Assembly: GCF_004216905.1 (NCBI RefSeq)
Contig: NZ_SGXJ01000001.1
Coordinates: 2,542,001-2,606,000 of the forward strand
DNA length: 64,000 bases
Origin: Kribbella sp. VKM Ac-2569
GTDB lineage: Bacteria; Actinomycetota; Actinomycetes; Propionibacteriales; Kribbellaceae
Reading direction: 5' to 3'
Within the stretch, counting starts at the first letter, position 1. Each line of letters opens with the position of its first letter. Shown here one piece after another: positions 26,761 through 36,325 of this stretch. The position numbers and the translations under genes are program-made. The notes beneath the pieces are model-generated. The model saw nothing but the letters and a program-made list of their open reading frames with translations. It did not search any database and was not told the DNA's origin.

Positions 26761-28437
26761 TAGGGTGCCGCCGAACGAGGTGACGAAGTTGCTGAGGGAT
26801 TCGCCGATGTCGGACAGGTGCCAGTTCTCCGGACCGGAGTACCAGCCGATGCCGGCGTCGGGGTCGTCGTCGTCATCGGTGGCGGCGATCTCCAGCGCCC
26901 ACTTCTCGGTCAGACCGAGCACAGCGGCGTACGGCAGGCAGCGGGATGCGAACTCGAGCCGGTGGCTCTGCGGCAGGTCGGACGAGGTCTCGTTGGCCAG
27001 GTAGTGCTGCAGACCGGCAACGCGGCCCAGTACGGCGGCACCGCGCGCAGTGCGGGCCGGTGCGGCCTGCCCGACGAGTGCGAGCACCAGCCCGGCCGCC
27101 ATCACAGCGAAACCGACCAGCGCGAACTTGCTGACGATCGCGAGCACGATGGTCAGTACGACGCCCGCACCGAGCAGCACCACGCCGGCGGTGGTCCACC
27201 GGTTCCGGACCGCGTCCGGGCGGTTGTTGAACCAGCCCTGCGTCACGACGTCGGCGTACAACTGCTCGCGGACCAGGTTGAGCCGCGGCCGCAGCGACGG
27301 ACCGAGCGCGGAGACGAGTACCGAGTCGCCGTCAGCGAACACCGCGTCCAGCAGGGCCTTCTCGTAGGCCAGCAGCTCCGGACCGCCCGCGTGCAGCCGC
27401 TGCAGCTCCCAGTCCAGCTTGCCGAAGTGCGACTCGCGAGGCTGCTCGACGATCGTCAGGTAGTTGCGCACGGCAAGATCCAGCAGGGTCGCGGTGATGT
27501 CGACGACGTCGGCCGTCTCGTCCACCACGGTGCCGACCTGGCCGGGCCGGATGCCGTCCGGAGCAGCGAACTGCGGGCCGTCGGCACCATCCAGTACCGG
27601 ACGCTCCGGCGCGCCCGCACCGACCTTCGCGGCGTCCCGGCCGCGGAAGAACCACAGGCCGACCGCACCGAGCAGTCCGAGCCCGAACACGATCACTGCC
27701 AGCCCGACGGTGGTCTTGTCGACCGTGAACGCCCTCCCGAGCGTCCAGCGGGTGGAGTACTGCGCGTTCGCCTGCACGGTCGCCTGGTCGCTCAGCCCGG
27801 TCAGGAACGTCACCCGGCCGCCGGCGGGTACGCCGTTCTGCTCGATCTCCAGCGCAGCCGACTCGCCCAGCTGGGACGACGTACACGGAAGGCTCGAGCC
27901 GGTGCGGCCGGCGAAGCAGGTCACCCAGGTCGCGAACGGGACGCCGATGCTCAGGGTCGCCTTCGGGATCGACGTGGCGAAGCCCTGCACGATCGGCCAG
28001 CTCACCTGGCGGCCCTCGGTCGAGTCGGCGACCACGTTGTCCACGGTGTAGCTGTAGACGATCTTCGACTGCCCGGACACGTTCAGCGTCAGCTTGCGGC
28101 CGTCGTCGGTGCTGTCGTTCTGGAAGCCCTGGGCGGGCTGTCCGTTCACCGTCGCGGACACGTCTTTCAGCTCGTACGTGCGGTCCCGCTCGGCGTCCGA
28201 CCGGACCCGGGTGGCCAGCGTGCGGCTGAACGTCGTACCGCCGGCGGTCACGTCGACCGTCTCCTTGACCTGCAGCTCACCGTCCTTGGTCAGCGTCGCG
28301 TCCGCGGAGTACGCGGTGATCTGGTCCCCTGCCATCGGGGCCACCGCCTCGGCAGCCATAGTGCTCAGGGCAACGAACAGCGGGGCGGTCAGGGACATCA
28401 GCAGGGCAGCCGGGAGGAGGCGGCGCTTCGGTGACAT
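26734..28437 (-). CDS. DUF2207 membrane protein (second copy)
   Basis: 567 residues. Same architecture as the 20325-22019 gene: signal peptide, extracellular domain, transmembrane helix at about 243-262 (GLAVIVFGLGLLGAVGLWFF), cytosolic segment with RPGQVGTVVDETADVVDITA, a transmembrane hairpin, and the C-terminal IGWYSGPENWHL motif. Helix positions agree within a few residues, so the two genes are duplicates that have diverged. Divergent from metallopeptidase D, as the first copy is from metallopeptidase A. Confidence 0.87.
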   Translation of the reverse strand: MSPKRRLLPAALLMSLTAPLFVALSTMAAEAVAPMAGDQITAYSADATLTKDGELQVKETVDVTAGGTTFSRTLATRVRSDAERDRTYELKDVSATVNGQPAQGFQNDSTDDGRKLTLNVSGQSKIVYSYTVDNVVADSTEGRQVSWPIVQGFATSIPKATLSIGVPFATWVTCFAGRTGSSLPCTSSQLGESAALEIEQNGVPAGGRVTFLTGLSDQATVQANAQYSTRWTLGRAFTVDKTTVGLAVIVFGLGLLGAVGLWFFRGRDAAKVGAGAPERPVLDGADGPQFAAPDGIRPGQVGTVVDETADVVDITATLLDLAVRNYLTIVEQPRESHFGKLDWELQRLHAGGPELLAYEKALLDAVFADGDSVLVSALGPSLRPRLNLVREQLYADVVTQGWFNNRPDAVRNRWTTAGVVLLGAGVVLTIVLAIVSKFALVGFAVMAAGLVLALVGQAAPARTARGAAVLGRVAGLQHYLANETSSDLPQSHRLEFASRCLPYAAVLGLTEKWALEIAATDDDDDPDAGIGWYSGPENWHLSDIGESLSNFVTSFGGTLTTARRLFG

Positions 28438-28513
28438 GGGTCGAGAGTAGTCTCGTGCCGGTTCGTGCAGCGAACTCGACCGACTCGTGACCCGACCACA
28501 TGGAGGCCAGACC

Positions 28514-29689
28514 TTGAGCAGCCCGTACGGGTACGGCGGCCCACCGCAGGGTGCACCGCAGGGCCGGCCACTCGGCCCGCCGCCTGGTGTGCTGCCACCA
28601 CCGCAGGCCGCGCCGTGGCCGCCGCAGCAGGGTCAGTATCCACAGGGTCCGACGCAAGGTACGCCGTACCCGGGCCAGCAGTACCCCGGTCAGCAGTACC
28701 AAGGCCAGCAGTACCAGGGCCAGCAGTTCCCAGGTCAGTTCCAGCCGTACTACGGCAGTCCGGGCCAGTTCAACGGGTTCCAGCCGCCGCGGAAGCGTGG
28801 CGGAGCGCTGCGCCTGGTCCTGGTGAGCTTCATCTTCCTCACCTTCATCGGCGTATCGGTGGCCGTGCTGGCCGCCCTGCTGGGCTCCGACAGCACCACG
28901 GACACGGCCGAGCCCAAGGTGACCGGTCCGTCGATCGTGCCGACGCCGACGACCACCCCCGAGAAGGGCACCGCCGAGGACTTCCTGCTGAACGCCGACG
29001 TCTACCGCACCGGTGCGCTGCCGCAGCAGAACTGCCCGGCGGCCAATCTCGGCAGCGGCAGCCTGGCGTCGCAGAAGGTGTACTACCAGCGGCTCTTCAA
29101 GTGCCTGAACGACGCGTGGCGCCCGATCTTCAAGGAGCTCGGCGAGGAGAAGCCGGACCCGGGCCTGGTCGTGTTCGACAAGCCGGTGACGACCGCGTGC
29201 GGCAACTTCCAGCCGCTGTCCGGACGGGTACTGGCGTTCTACTGCTACGGCAACCAGGTGATGTACGTCGACGTGAAGCAGATGAACCGTGCCTTCGGCC
29301 CGCAGCAGGACCTGGCGTACCTGATGACGATCGCGCACGAGTACGGCCACCACGTCCAAGGCGTCACGGGGCTGTTCTACGCCCGTGCCGTCTATCTGCA
29401 GGACCATCCGGAGCAGAAGCTGGAGAGCTCACGCCGCAACGAGTTGCAGGCCTCCTGCTTCGCCGGTGTGTTCAGCAAGGCCGTCGCGAAGACGTACCCG
29501 CTGACCGACCGGCTGCAGGAGTTCAAGGAGCAGTCCAGCAACAGCTTCGGTGAGTCGGCCGACACGCCGGAGGACGAGCGGACGCACGGTCTGGCGACCA
29601 GCCAGGGCTTCTGGATCCAGAACGGCTTCAACATCGGTGAGAACAAGGCCTGTGACACCTTCGCGGTATCGGCGGACCTGGTGAAGTGA
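28514..29689 (+). CDS. Membrane-anchored neutral zinc metallopeptidase D
   Basis: 391 residues if TTG 28514 is the start: GGAGG lies 7 bp upstream, and the product then opens with the Gly/Tyr/Pro tail directly. GTG 28487 (9 residues longer) has no ribosome-binding site. Cytosolic tail with GQQYP repeats, transmembrane helix about 99-122, short Thr/Pro linker, catalytic domain with H275-E-Y-G-H279 (AHEYGHHVQ) and SRRNELQASC. The stop overlaps the kinase start as GTGA, so it is co-translated with the kinase. That links this peptidase family to phospho-signalling. Confidence 0.9.
   Translation: MSSPYGYGGPPQGAPQGRPLGPPPGVLPPPQAAPWPPQQGQYPQGPTQGTPYPGQQYPGQQYQGQQYQGQQFPGQFQPYYGSPGQFNGFQPPRKRGGALRLVLVSFIFLTFIGVSVAVLAALLGSDSTTDTAEPKVTGPSIVPTPTTTPEKGTAEDFLLNADVYRTGALPQQNCPAANLGSGSLASQKVYYQRLFKCLNDAWRPIFKELGEEKPDPGLVVFDKPVTTACGNFQPLSGRVLAFYCYGNQVMYVDVKQMNRAFGPQQDLAYLMTIAHEYGHHVQGVTGLFYARAVYLQDHPEQKLESSRRNELQASCFAGVFSKAVAKTYPLTDRLQEFKEQSSNSFGESADTPEDERTHGLATSQGFWIQNGFNIGENKACDTFAVSADLVK
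28673..28738 (+). repeat. In-frame GQQY(P/Q) 15-bp tandem repeat in metallopeptidase D
   Basis: Four full 15-bp units plus part of a fifth encode GQQYP, GQQYQ, GQQYQ, GQQFP, GQ. It lies in the disordered cytosolic tail. Confidence 0.8.
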
Positions 29690-31437
29690 CGGCCCGGCTG
29701 ATCGGGGGCCGCTACCTGTTGGGGGAACCGCTCGGCTCGGGCGGTATGGGCTCGGTCTGGCGTGCCCACGACCAGCAACTGGACCGGGTGGTCGCGCTGA
29801 AACGCGCGCATCCCGGTGTGGACGACCTGGACGGACGCCGGCTGCGTCGCGAGGCGCGGACCGGTGCCCGGCTGCACGACCCGCATGTGGTGACGATCTT
29901 CGACGTGGTGACGGACGGGGACGAGCACTGGCTGGTCCTGGAGTACCTGCCGTCGCGGAGCCTGGACGAGCTGGGCAAGCTGCCACCCGACCAGGTCGCG
30001 CGGATCGGCGTACAGATCGCGTCCGCGCTGCAGGCCGTGCACGCTGCGGGCATCATCCACCGGGACCTCAAGCCGGCCAACATCCTGGTCACTGCGGACG
30101 GTACTGCGAAGCTCGCGGACTTCGGCATCTCGCGGCGACTGTGGGCCGAGGCGACCCTGACGGACAGCTCGACGGTCGGTACGCCGGCTCACCTCGCACC
30201 GGAAGTGGCCAACGGCAACGAACCGACGACCGCCTCCGACGTGTTCTCCTTGGGCGCGGTGCTCTACACCGCGCTGGAAGGTCACTCGCCGTTCGGCGAC
30301 GACCCGAACCCGCTGGCTGTACTGCGTCGCGCCGCACGCGGTGAACTAGAGCCGTTGCGACGCGGTGGCGAGCTGACGCCGCTGATCACACGGATGCTCG
30401 CTGTAGAACCAGGTGGCCGCCCGTCGGTCGCCGAGGTCGTGAACGAGCTCGGCGGTACCGCGGCCGCGCCCGTAAGCAGGCGACGGAGGCGATGGGCGAT
30501 CCCCGCGGCGGCTGGTGGCGTTGCCGTGGTCGCCGTAGTGGCTGTGCTGATCGGACGGGCGGTGTCGGGACCGTCCGAGCCGTCGGCCGCGCCCACGACG
30601 GCTGTCGCCGGTCCGGTGGGTGATCCGTTGACGGTGGATCCGTGTGCGCTGATCGACGAGGCGTCGTTGAGCAAGTTCGGGGAGGCGACGCTGGAAACGG
30701 CGTACGGGAACTTCGACCGGTGTGACGTGGTGGTGAACGGCGTCAGCGATCAGCAGGTCGACGTACGGGCGGAATTCGATCAGGCGGACAACGAACTGCC
30801 TCAGGGTGCGGTGGAGAAGTTCACCGGCAACGTGAGGGAGGTCGTGCGCGCGCGGGCCGAGGACGGCGACTGTGCGCGCGTACTCGTGCTGTCGGACGGT
30901 ACGCACGTAGTGGTCGAGGCCCGGCACACCGACGGGTCCGGGATGGACGTGTGCGCGATGGCGGAAGCCGTGACGCAGAAGGCCATCGGCGTACTGAAGG
31001 CCGGGCCGATCCCCCGTCGTACACAGCCGCTGCCGGCCGCGTCACTGGCGCATCTCGACGCCTGCACGTTGCTCGATAACCACGCGCTGGAGCTGATCCC
31101 GGCTGTGGACGCGACGAATCCGGACACGTCGTTCGGCGGCTGGTCGTGCGGTTGGGAGAGTACGACCAGCGATCTGTCCGTGGACGTGCGGTTCGACCGG
31201 GACCAGCCGCTGGACGCGTCGGACGGGCGTCCGGTGACGATGTCCGGCCGGTCCGCGTTCATGTCGAGCGAGGACGACGGTCCGGGGACCTGTGCGGCGC
31301 TGATCGTGTTCCGGAAGTACGCCGATACGGTCGAACTGGTGAGGGTGATCGCGAGAGGTCCCGGTACGCAGACCTCACTGTGCGGACTGGCCACGAAGCT
31401 CGGTCAGGCAGTCGCTACGAAGCTGCCGAGGGCCTGA
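29686..31437 (+). CDS. Membrane Ser/Thr protein kinase (PknB/Hanks type) with extracellular domain
   Basis: 583 residues, GTG start overlapping the metallopeptidase stop. Kinase domain about 8-255: GSGGMGSVW loop, K39 (VVALKRAH), H125-R-D127 (HRDLKPANIL), D145 (DFG), APE-type APEVAN. A basic juxtamembrane patch is followed by a transmembrane helix near 270-292 (AAAGGVAVVAVVAVLIG). The roughly 290-residue extracellular part holds two similar domains (DPCALIDEASLSKFG and DACTLLDNHALELIP), each with paired Cys; these resemble DUF3558-like sensors. It probably senses an envelope cue and phosphorylates cytosolic Thr residues. Confidence 0.93.
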   Translation: MTARLIGGRYLLGEPLGSGGMGSVWRAHDQQLDRVVALKRAHPGVDDLDGRRLRREARTGARLHDPHVVTIFDVVTDGDEHWLVLEYLPSRSLDELGKLPPDQVARIGVQIASALQAVHAAGIIHRDLKPANILVTADGTAKLADFGISRRLWAEATLTDSSTVGTPAHLAPEVANGNEPTTASDVFSLGAVLYTALEGHSPFGDDPNPLAVLRRAARGELEPLRRGGELTPLITRMLAVEPGGRPSVAEVVNELGGTAAAPVSRRRRRWAIPAAAGGVAVVAVVAVLIGRAVSGPSEPSAAPTTAVAGPVGDPLTVDPCALIDEASLSKFGEATLETAYGNFDRCDVVVNGVSDQQVDVRAEFDQADNELPQGAVEKFTGNVREVVRARAEDGDCARVLVLSDGTHVVVEARHTDGSGMDVCAMAEAVTQKAIGVLKAGPIPRRTQPLPAASLAHLDACTLLDNHALELIPAVDATNPDTSFGGWSCGWESTTSDLSVDVRFDRDQPLDASDGRPVTMSGRSAFMSSEDDGPGTCAALIVFRKYADTVELVRVIARGPGTQTSLCGLATKLGQAVATKLPRA

Positions 31438-31438
31438 G

Positions 31439-32200
31439 ATGGAGCGACTCCCCCCGAACCACACCAGCCTGTCACGCGGCGTACCTGACGCGCGCCCTGG
31501 CACCATCTTCGTGCTGAGCGTCGCAGGTGGCGTCAGCGTCGACGCCGGACCGCAGGGGACGATCCTGTTCGGACGGAACCGTCCGGAGGTGCATGTCTGC
31601 ATCGGCGAGGACGATCCGCGCGTCAGCCGGAGGCACGGCTCGATCAGCCACCGCGGCGGCCAGTGGTACGTCGCAGTGACCGGGCGGCTGCCCGTGCGGT
31701 TCCCACGTCAGCGGACACTGTTCGCCGGCGAGGACCCGATACCTCTCGCGGCCGGTTACACACCGCTCTTCGTACAGGGCTCGAGCGGACGCGAGCACCT
31801 CCTGGAGGTGTACGTGGTGGGCGACAGCGGCACTCGCCCCGTACCGCGGCCACGTGAGTCAACGCACCCGCCGCGCATCTGGCGGCTGTCTCCGGCGGAG
31901 AAGCTCGCGTTGATCGTGGTCGGCCAGCGGTACCTGCTGCACGACCTGCACCCGCTGCCGCTGTCATGGCGACAGGCCGCGGACCAGTTGGCCGAGCTAC
32001 AGCCGACAGAGAGCTGGACTGCCAAGCGGGTCGAGCACCTGGTCTCGAACGTCCGCAGTCGGCTGTCGCGGGACGGCGTACCCGGGCTGACGCGTGAAGA
32101 GGTCGGCGAGCCGGTCGGCAACGCGCTGAACGACAACATGTTCCGGGAGCTGCTGCTGAGCACCACGCTGGTCCCGGCGGACCTCGACGTGCTGGATTGA
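31439..32200 (+). CDS. FHA-domain protein
   Basis: 253 residues, starting 1 bp after the kinase stop. The FHA domain (about 20-125) carries the phosphothreonine-binding residues in FGRN and SRRHGSI. The C-terminal part (about 145-253, LSPAEKLALIVVGQRYLLHD...) resembles a winged-helix segment seen after FHA in some actinobacterial regulators. It has no membrane segment. It is the likely reader of phosphorylation by the coupled kinase. DNA binding is inference. Confidence 0.88.
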   Translation: MERLPPNHTSLSRGVPDARPGTIFVLSVAGGVSVDAGPQGTILFGRNRPEVHVCIGEDDPRVSRRHGSISHRGGQWYVAVTGRLPVRFPRQRTLFAGEDPIPLAAGYTPLFVQGSSGREHLLEVYVVGDSGTRPVPRPRESTHPPRIWRLSPAEKLALIVVGQRYLLHDLHPLPLSWRQAADQLAELQPTESWTAKRVEHLVSNVRSRLSRDGVPGLTREEVGEPVGNALNDNMFRELLLSTTLVPADLDVLD

Positions 32201-32229
32201 GCTCGGGAGGGGTCCCCGGCGACCGGACT

Positions 32230-32235
32230 TACCGT
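32230..32235 (+). promoter_or_regulatory. -10 box before an 18-codon ORF
   Basis: TACCGT, 7 bp, ATG at 32243: the same leaderless layout as the surrounding genes. Confidence 0.4.
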
Positions 32236-32242
32236 CGCCGAC

Positions 32243-32299
32243 ATGAACAAGCCGCCCCGAACCGCGACCCGCGACAACTCCATCAACGTTCCCGTGTGA
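32243..32299 (+). CDS. Putative leaderless 18-residue small ORF upstream of the Pls-like gene
   Basis: ATG to TGA encodes MNKPPRTATRDNSINVPV, with a correctly placed -10 box and no ribosome-binding site. It lies between the FHA gene and the Pls-like synthetase. It has no run of a single amino acid, so it is not an obvious attenuator leader. It may be a regulatory leader, a small peptide, or chance. Confidence 0.3.
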   Translation: MNKPPRTATRDNSINVPV

Positions 32300-32380
32300 C
32301 GATCTCCTGGGTGTGAACAAGCGGTTGATGGACGCACCCACGTGTTTGCTTCGAGTTATCCAAGCCGTAACTGAGCGGCG

Positions 32381-32386
32381 TAGTAT
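32381..32386 (+). promoter_or_regulatory. -10 box of leaderless Pls-like gene
   Basis: TAGTAT (5 of 6 to TATAAT-type), 6 bp, GTG at 32393. Confidence 0.5.
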
Positions 32387-32392
32387 CCGCCC

Positions 32393-35300
32393 GTGACGTT
32401 GCGACGCGGGGACCTGGCGACGGCACCTCGGACGTTGGTGGATGTGCTCGAGGAAACGGCCGCCAAATACGCCGACGAACCCGCACTCGACGACGGCAGC
32501 GTCAGCCTGAGTTATCGCGAACTACTGGTGCAGACCACCAAGTTCGCCGGGCGATTGACCGCGGCGGGTATCGGCCCCGGCGACCGCGTCGGGATCCGGA
32601 TCTCATCGGGACACAACGACCTGTACGTCGCGATTCTCGGCACCCTCCAAGCGGGCGCGGCGTACGTCCCGGTCGACGCCGACGACCCGGAGGAGCGTGC
32701 CGAACTCGTCTTCGGTGAGGCAGCCGTCGCGGCCACGGTCGGCGACGAACTCGAGCTCACGATCACCCGCCCGCAGCAGGCGCCGATGGCCGACAACGAC
32801 GCGGCCAATGGCGCCTTCGACTACCCGTACTCAGCCCGCATGGACGCCACGAGTACGACGAACTCGCCGCGCGGCAGCACCGGCCCGGAGCCGACCGACG
32901 ACGCGTGGATCATCTTCACCTCGGGCTCGACCGGCGTACCGAAAGGTGTCGCCGTCACGCACCGTTCGGCGGCCGCGTTCATCGACGCCGAGGCCCGCCT
33001 GTTCCTGCAGGACGAGCCGATCGGGCCCGACGACCGGGTCCTGGCCGGCCTGTCCGTCGCGTTCGACGCGTCCTGCGAGGAGATGTGGCTGGCCTGGCGG
33101 TACGGCGCCTGTCTGGTGCCTGCACCGCGTTCACTGGTTCGCACCGGTATGGACCTCGGCCCGTGGTTGGTTGCCCAGGGCATCACTATCGTCTCGACCG
33201 TGCCCACGCTGGCCGCACTCTGGCCGCCGGACGCCCTCGACCAGGTCCGGCTGCTGATCTTCGGCGGTGAGGCGTGCCCGCCGGAACTGGCCGAGCGTCT
33301 CGCAATCGAAGGCCGTGAGGTCTGGAACACCTACGGGCCGACTGAGGCCACGGTGGTCGCGTGCGCTGCCCAGCTCACCGGCGAAGGCCCGGTCCGGATC
33401 GGTCTCCCGCTGGACGGCTGGGACCTCGCCGTTGTAGATGCCGAAGGCAACGAAGTCGCCGACGGCGAGATCGGTGAGCTGATCATCGGCGGCGTCGGCC
33501 TGGCCCGGTACCTCGACCCGGCCAAGGACGCCGAGAAGTTCGCTCCGACGCCGGCGCTCGGCTGGGACCGCGCATACCGCAGCGGCGACCTGGTGCGGTC
33601 CGACCCGTTGGGCCTGCTGTTCCAGGGCCGCGCGGACGAGCAGGTCAAGCTCGGCGGCCGCCGGATCGAGCTCGGCGAGGTCGACGCCGCCTTGCAGGCC
33701 CTCCCGGGTGTCTCCGGCGCCGCGGCCGCCGTACGCAACAGCGCTGCAGGCAATCAGCTCCTCGTCGGGTACGTCGTACCGGACGAGGCCGCCACCTTCG
33801 ACAATGCCAAGGCCACCGAGCGACTCCGCGAGGCGTTGCCCGCGGCGCTCGTGCCGCTGCTGGCGATCGTCGACACGCTGCCGACCCGGACCTCCGGGAA
33901 GGTCGATCGGAACGCGCTCCCCTGGCCGCTGCCCGGTATGGACAGCGACGGTCCGCCCGCCGAACTGGACGGGACCGCCGGCTGGCTGGCCGAACGCTGG
34001 ACGAAGATCCTCGGCGCCAAGGTCACCGGACCCGACAACGACTTCTTCCTGCACGGCGGCGGAAGCCTCGCCGCGGCGCAGTTGGTCTCCGCGCTCCGCG
34101 AGCGGTTCCCGGACGTCACGGTCGGCGACATCTACGAGTACCCGCGGCTCGGCGCGCTCGCCGAGCGGCTCGACGACTTCAAGCCCGCAGCGCTCGAGCC
34201 GGTCGAGCTGCGTGAGATCCGGCCGACTCCGAAGAGCACGCAGCTCCTGCAGACCGCGCTGACCCTGCTCCTGCAGACCGTCGTCGGCGTCCGCTGGCTG
34301 GTCTACGTGTTCACGCTGAACAATCTCCTCGCCACTCTGATCGAGCCGCTCCCGTGGGCGCGGACCGTGTCCTGGTGGTGGATCCTGGCCGGCTGGCTGA
34401 TCCTGATCAGCCCGGCAGGCCGGATGGGCATCGCTGTCGTCGGCGCCCGCATCCTGTTGCGCGGCCTGAAACCGGGCACGTACCCGCGCGGCGGCAGCGT
34501 CCACGTCCGGTTGTGGGCCGCGGAGAACCTCGCCGATGCGGCCGGCGCCGCCAACCTGGCCGGCGCACCTTGGATCGCGTACTACGCCCGCGCGCTCGGC
34601 GCGAAGGTAGGACGCGGCGTCGACCTGCACACGCTGCCGCCGGTGACCGGCATGCTCACCATGGGCCGCGGTGCCTCGATCGAGCCGGAGGTCGATCTGG
34701 CCGGCTACTGGATCGACGGCGACCGGCTGCACGTCGGACATATCACCGTCGGCCCCGATGCGGTCGTCGGCTCCCGCAGCACGCTGCTCCCGGGCGCGGA
34801 GATCGGCCGGAGCGCCGAGATCATGGCCGGCTCGGCCGTCTCCGGCAAGGTCCCCGAGAACGAGCGCTGGTCCGGCTCCCCCGCAGCAAGGCTCGGCCGC
34901 GCGCGGCACCCGTGGCCGGATCATCGTCCCGCGCGCGCTCCGTGGTGGGTTGCGGCGTACGGCGCCCAGTCCGCGCTAATGTCCCTCATTCCAGTCGCCG
35001 GGGCCGCCGCGGCGTTCGTCGTCCTCGGGTACGCGCTGCGTGGCACCCAGACGCTGCCGGACGCTGCGCTCCACGCGCTGGCCGCGATCCCGTTGATGAC
35101 GCTGGTCGGGTTCGCCACGATCGCGGTACTCACGCTGATCGGCGTACGGCTCCTCGGCATCGGGATCAAGCCCGGCCACTACCCGGTCCGCAGCCGGATC
35201 GGGTGGCAGGTCTGGGCGACCGAGCGGCTCCTCGATTCCGCGCGCACGCTGCTCTTCCCGCTGTACGCGAGCCTGCTGACCCCGTGGTGGCTGCGCGCGC

Positions 35301-36325
35301 TGGGCGCGAAGATCGGCCGCGACGTCGAGGCGTCGACGGTCCTGCTGCTGCCGAAGATGACCACGGTCGGCGAGGGCGCGTTCCTGGCCGACGACACGAT
35401 GATCGCGTCGTACGAGCTGGGCGGCGGCTGGCTGCACGTGGCCGGCGCGAAGGTCGGCAAGCGCGCATTCCTGGGCAACTCCGGGATGACCGCGCCCGGG
35501 CGGAGCGTCCCGAAGAACGGCCTGGTCGCCGTGCTGTCCGCCGCGCCGAAGAAGTCCAAGGCCGGTACGTCGTGGCTCGGTTCGCCACCCGTGAAGCTCC
35601 GCCGTCAGGCCGTCTCGGGTGACCAGAGCCGCACGTTCAACCCGCCGTACAAGCTCAAGGTCGCCCGCGCGCTGGTCGAGCTGTGCCGGTTCGTCCCGAT
35701 GATGTGCACCGTGCTGATCGCCCTCGGCGTGCTGTTCGCGCTGCAGGCGCTCGACCTCTGGCTGGGTCCGTGGTGGACGATGCTGCTGGCCGGCGCGGTC
35801 ATCCTCGCCGCCGGCGCGGTCGCGGGCGGGATGGCGACAGTCGCCAAATGGGTCATCGTCGGCCGCACGAGAGCCGTCGAGTATCCGCTGTGGAGCTCGT
35901 TCGTCTGGCGCAACGAGGTGGTCGACAGCTTCGTCGAGCTGGTCGCCGCGCCGTGGTTCGCGAACGCCGCCGCCGGTACGCCGGTCCTCACGCTGTGGCT
36001 GCGGTCACTCGGAGCGAAGATCGGCAAGGGCGTCTGGTGCGAGACGTACTGGTTGCCGGAGGCCGATCTGGTCACCCTGGGCGACGGTGCCACGGTGAAT
36101 CGCGGTTGTGTGCTGCAAACGCACCTATTTCATGATCGAGTTCTCTCCATGAACACAGTCACCTTCGGGGCCGGGGCAACCCTCGGCCCGCACGGCATCG
36201 TCCTCCCGGCGGCCGCGGTAGGGGCAGGAGCTACCATCGGGCCGGTGTCTCTCGTGATGCGTGGTGAAGGTGTGCCGGCGGGTACGCGCTGGGCCGGGAA
36301 CCCGATCGGTCCCTGGCAGGGCTGA
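32393..36325 (+). CDS. Pls/PosA-type single-module NRPS (poly-amino-acid synthetase-like)
   Basis: 1310 residues. Adenylation domain about 15-510 (FTSGSTGVPKG near 175, FDASCEE at 224, YGPTE at 314-318, GRADEQVKLGGRRIELGEV), thiolation domain about 530-600 with phosphopantetheine Ser558 (HGGGS). Three repeats of a two-helix membrane unit plus a soluble left-handed-helix-like domain (membrane pairs near 625-690, 845-930, 1100-1165) follow. This is the layout of epsilon-poly-L-lysine synthetase, which is about the same length. Hand alignment to GrsA gives the signature D-A-E-S-I-G-T-V-V-K, close to the bacitracin lysine code as I remember it. No thioesterase domain. It overlaps an M1 aminopeptidase start by 1 bp. 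Confidence 0.88.
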   Translation: MTLRRGDLATAPRTLVDVLEETAAKYADEPALDDGSVSLSYRELLVQTTKFAGRLTAAGIGPGDRVGIRISSGHNDLYVAILGTLQAGAAYVPVDADDPEERAELVFGEAAVAATVGDELELTITRPQQAPMADNDAANGAFDYPYSARMDATSTTNSPRGSTGPEPTDDAWIIFTSGSTGVPKGVAVTHRSAAAFIDAEARLFLQDEPIGPDDRVLAGLSVAFDASCEEMWLAWRYGACLVPAPRSLVRTGMDLGPWLVAQGITIVSTVPTLAALWPPDALDQVRLLIFGGEACPPELAERLAIEGREVWNTYGPTEATVVACAAQLTGEGPVRIGLPLDGWDLAVVDAEGNEVADGEIGELIIGGVGLARYLDPAKDAEKFAPTPALGWDRAYRSGDLVRSDPLGLLFQGRADEQVKLGGRRIELGEVDAALQALPGVSGAAAAVRNSAAGNQLLVGYVVPDEAATFDNAKATERLREALPAALVPLLAIVDTLPTRTSGKVDRNALPWPLPGMDSDGPPAELDGTAGWLAERWTKILGAKVTGPDNDFFLHGGGSLAAAQLVSALRERFPDVTVGDIYEYPRLGALAERLDDFKPAALEPVELREIRPTPKSTQLLQTALTLLLQTVVGVRWLVYVFTLNNLLATLIEPLPWARTVSWWWILAGWLILISPAGRMGIAVVGARILLRGLKPGTYPRGGSVHVRLWAAENLADAAGAANLAGAPWIAYYARALGAKVGRGVDLHTLPPVTGMLTMGRGASIEPEVDLAGYWIDGDRLHVGHITVGPDAVVGSRSTLLPGAEIGRSAEIMAGSAVSGKVPENERWSGSPAARLGRARHPWPDHRPARAPWWVAAYGAQSALMSLIPVAGAAAAFVVLGYALRGTQTLPDAALHALAAIPLMTLVGFATIAVLTLIGVRLLGIGIKPGHYPVRSRIGWQVWATERLLDSARTLLFPLYASLLTPWWLRALGAKIGRDVEASTVLLLPKMTTVGEGAFLADDTMIASYELGGGWLHVAGAKVGKRAFLGNSGMTAPGRSVPKNGLVAVLSAAPKKSKAGTSWLGSPPVKLRRQAVSGDQSRTFNPPYKLKVARALVELCRFVPMMCTVLIALGVLFALQALDLWLGPWWTMLLAGAVILAAGAVAGGMATVAKWVIVGRTRAVEYPLWSSFVWRNEVVDSFVELVAAPWFANAAAGTPVLTLWLRSLGAKIGKGVWCETYWLPEADLVTLGDGATVNRGCVLQTHLFHDRVLSMNTVTFGAGATLGPHGIVLPAAAVGAGATIGPVSLVMRGEGVPAGTRWAGNPIGPWQG

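Noticed and set aside
32313..32396. 27-codon GTG ORF whose TGA overlaps the Pls-like start as GTGA
   Set aside because: No ribosome-binding site or -10 box, and the synthetase has its own TAGTAT-N6-GTG signal. The overlap is probably chance.
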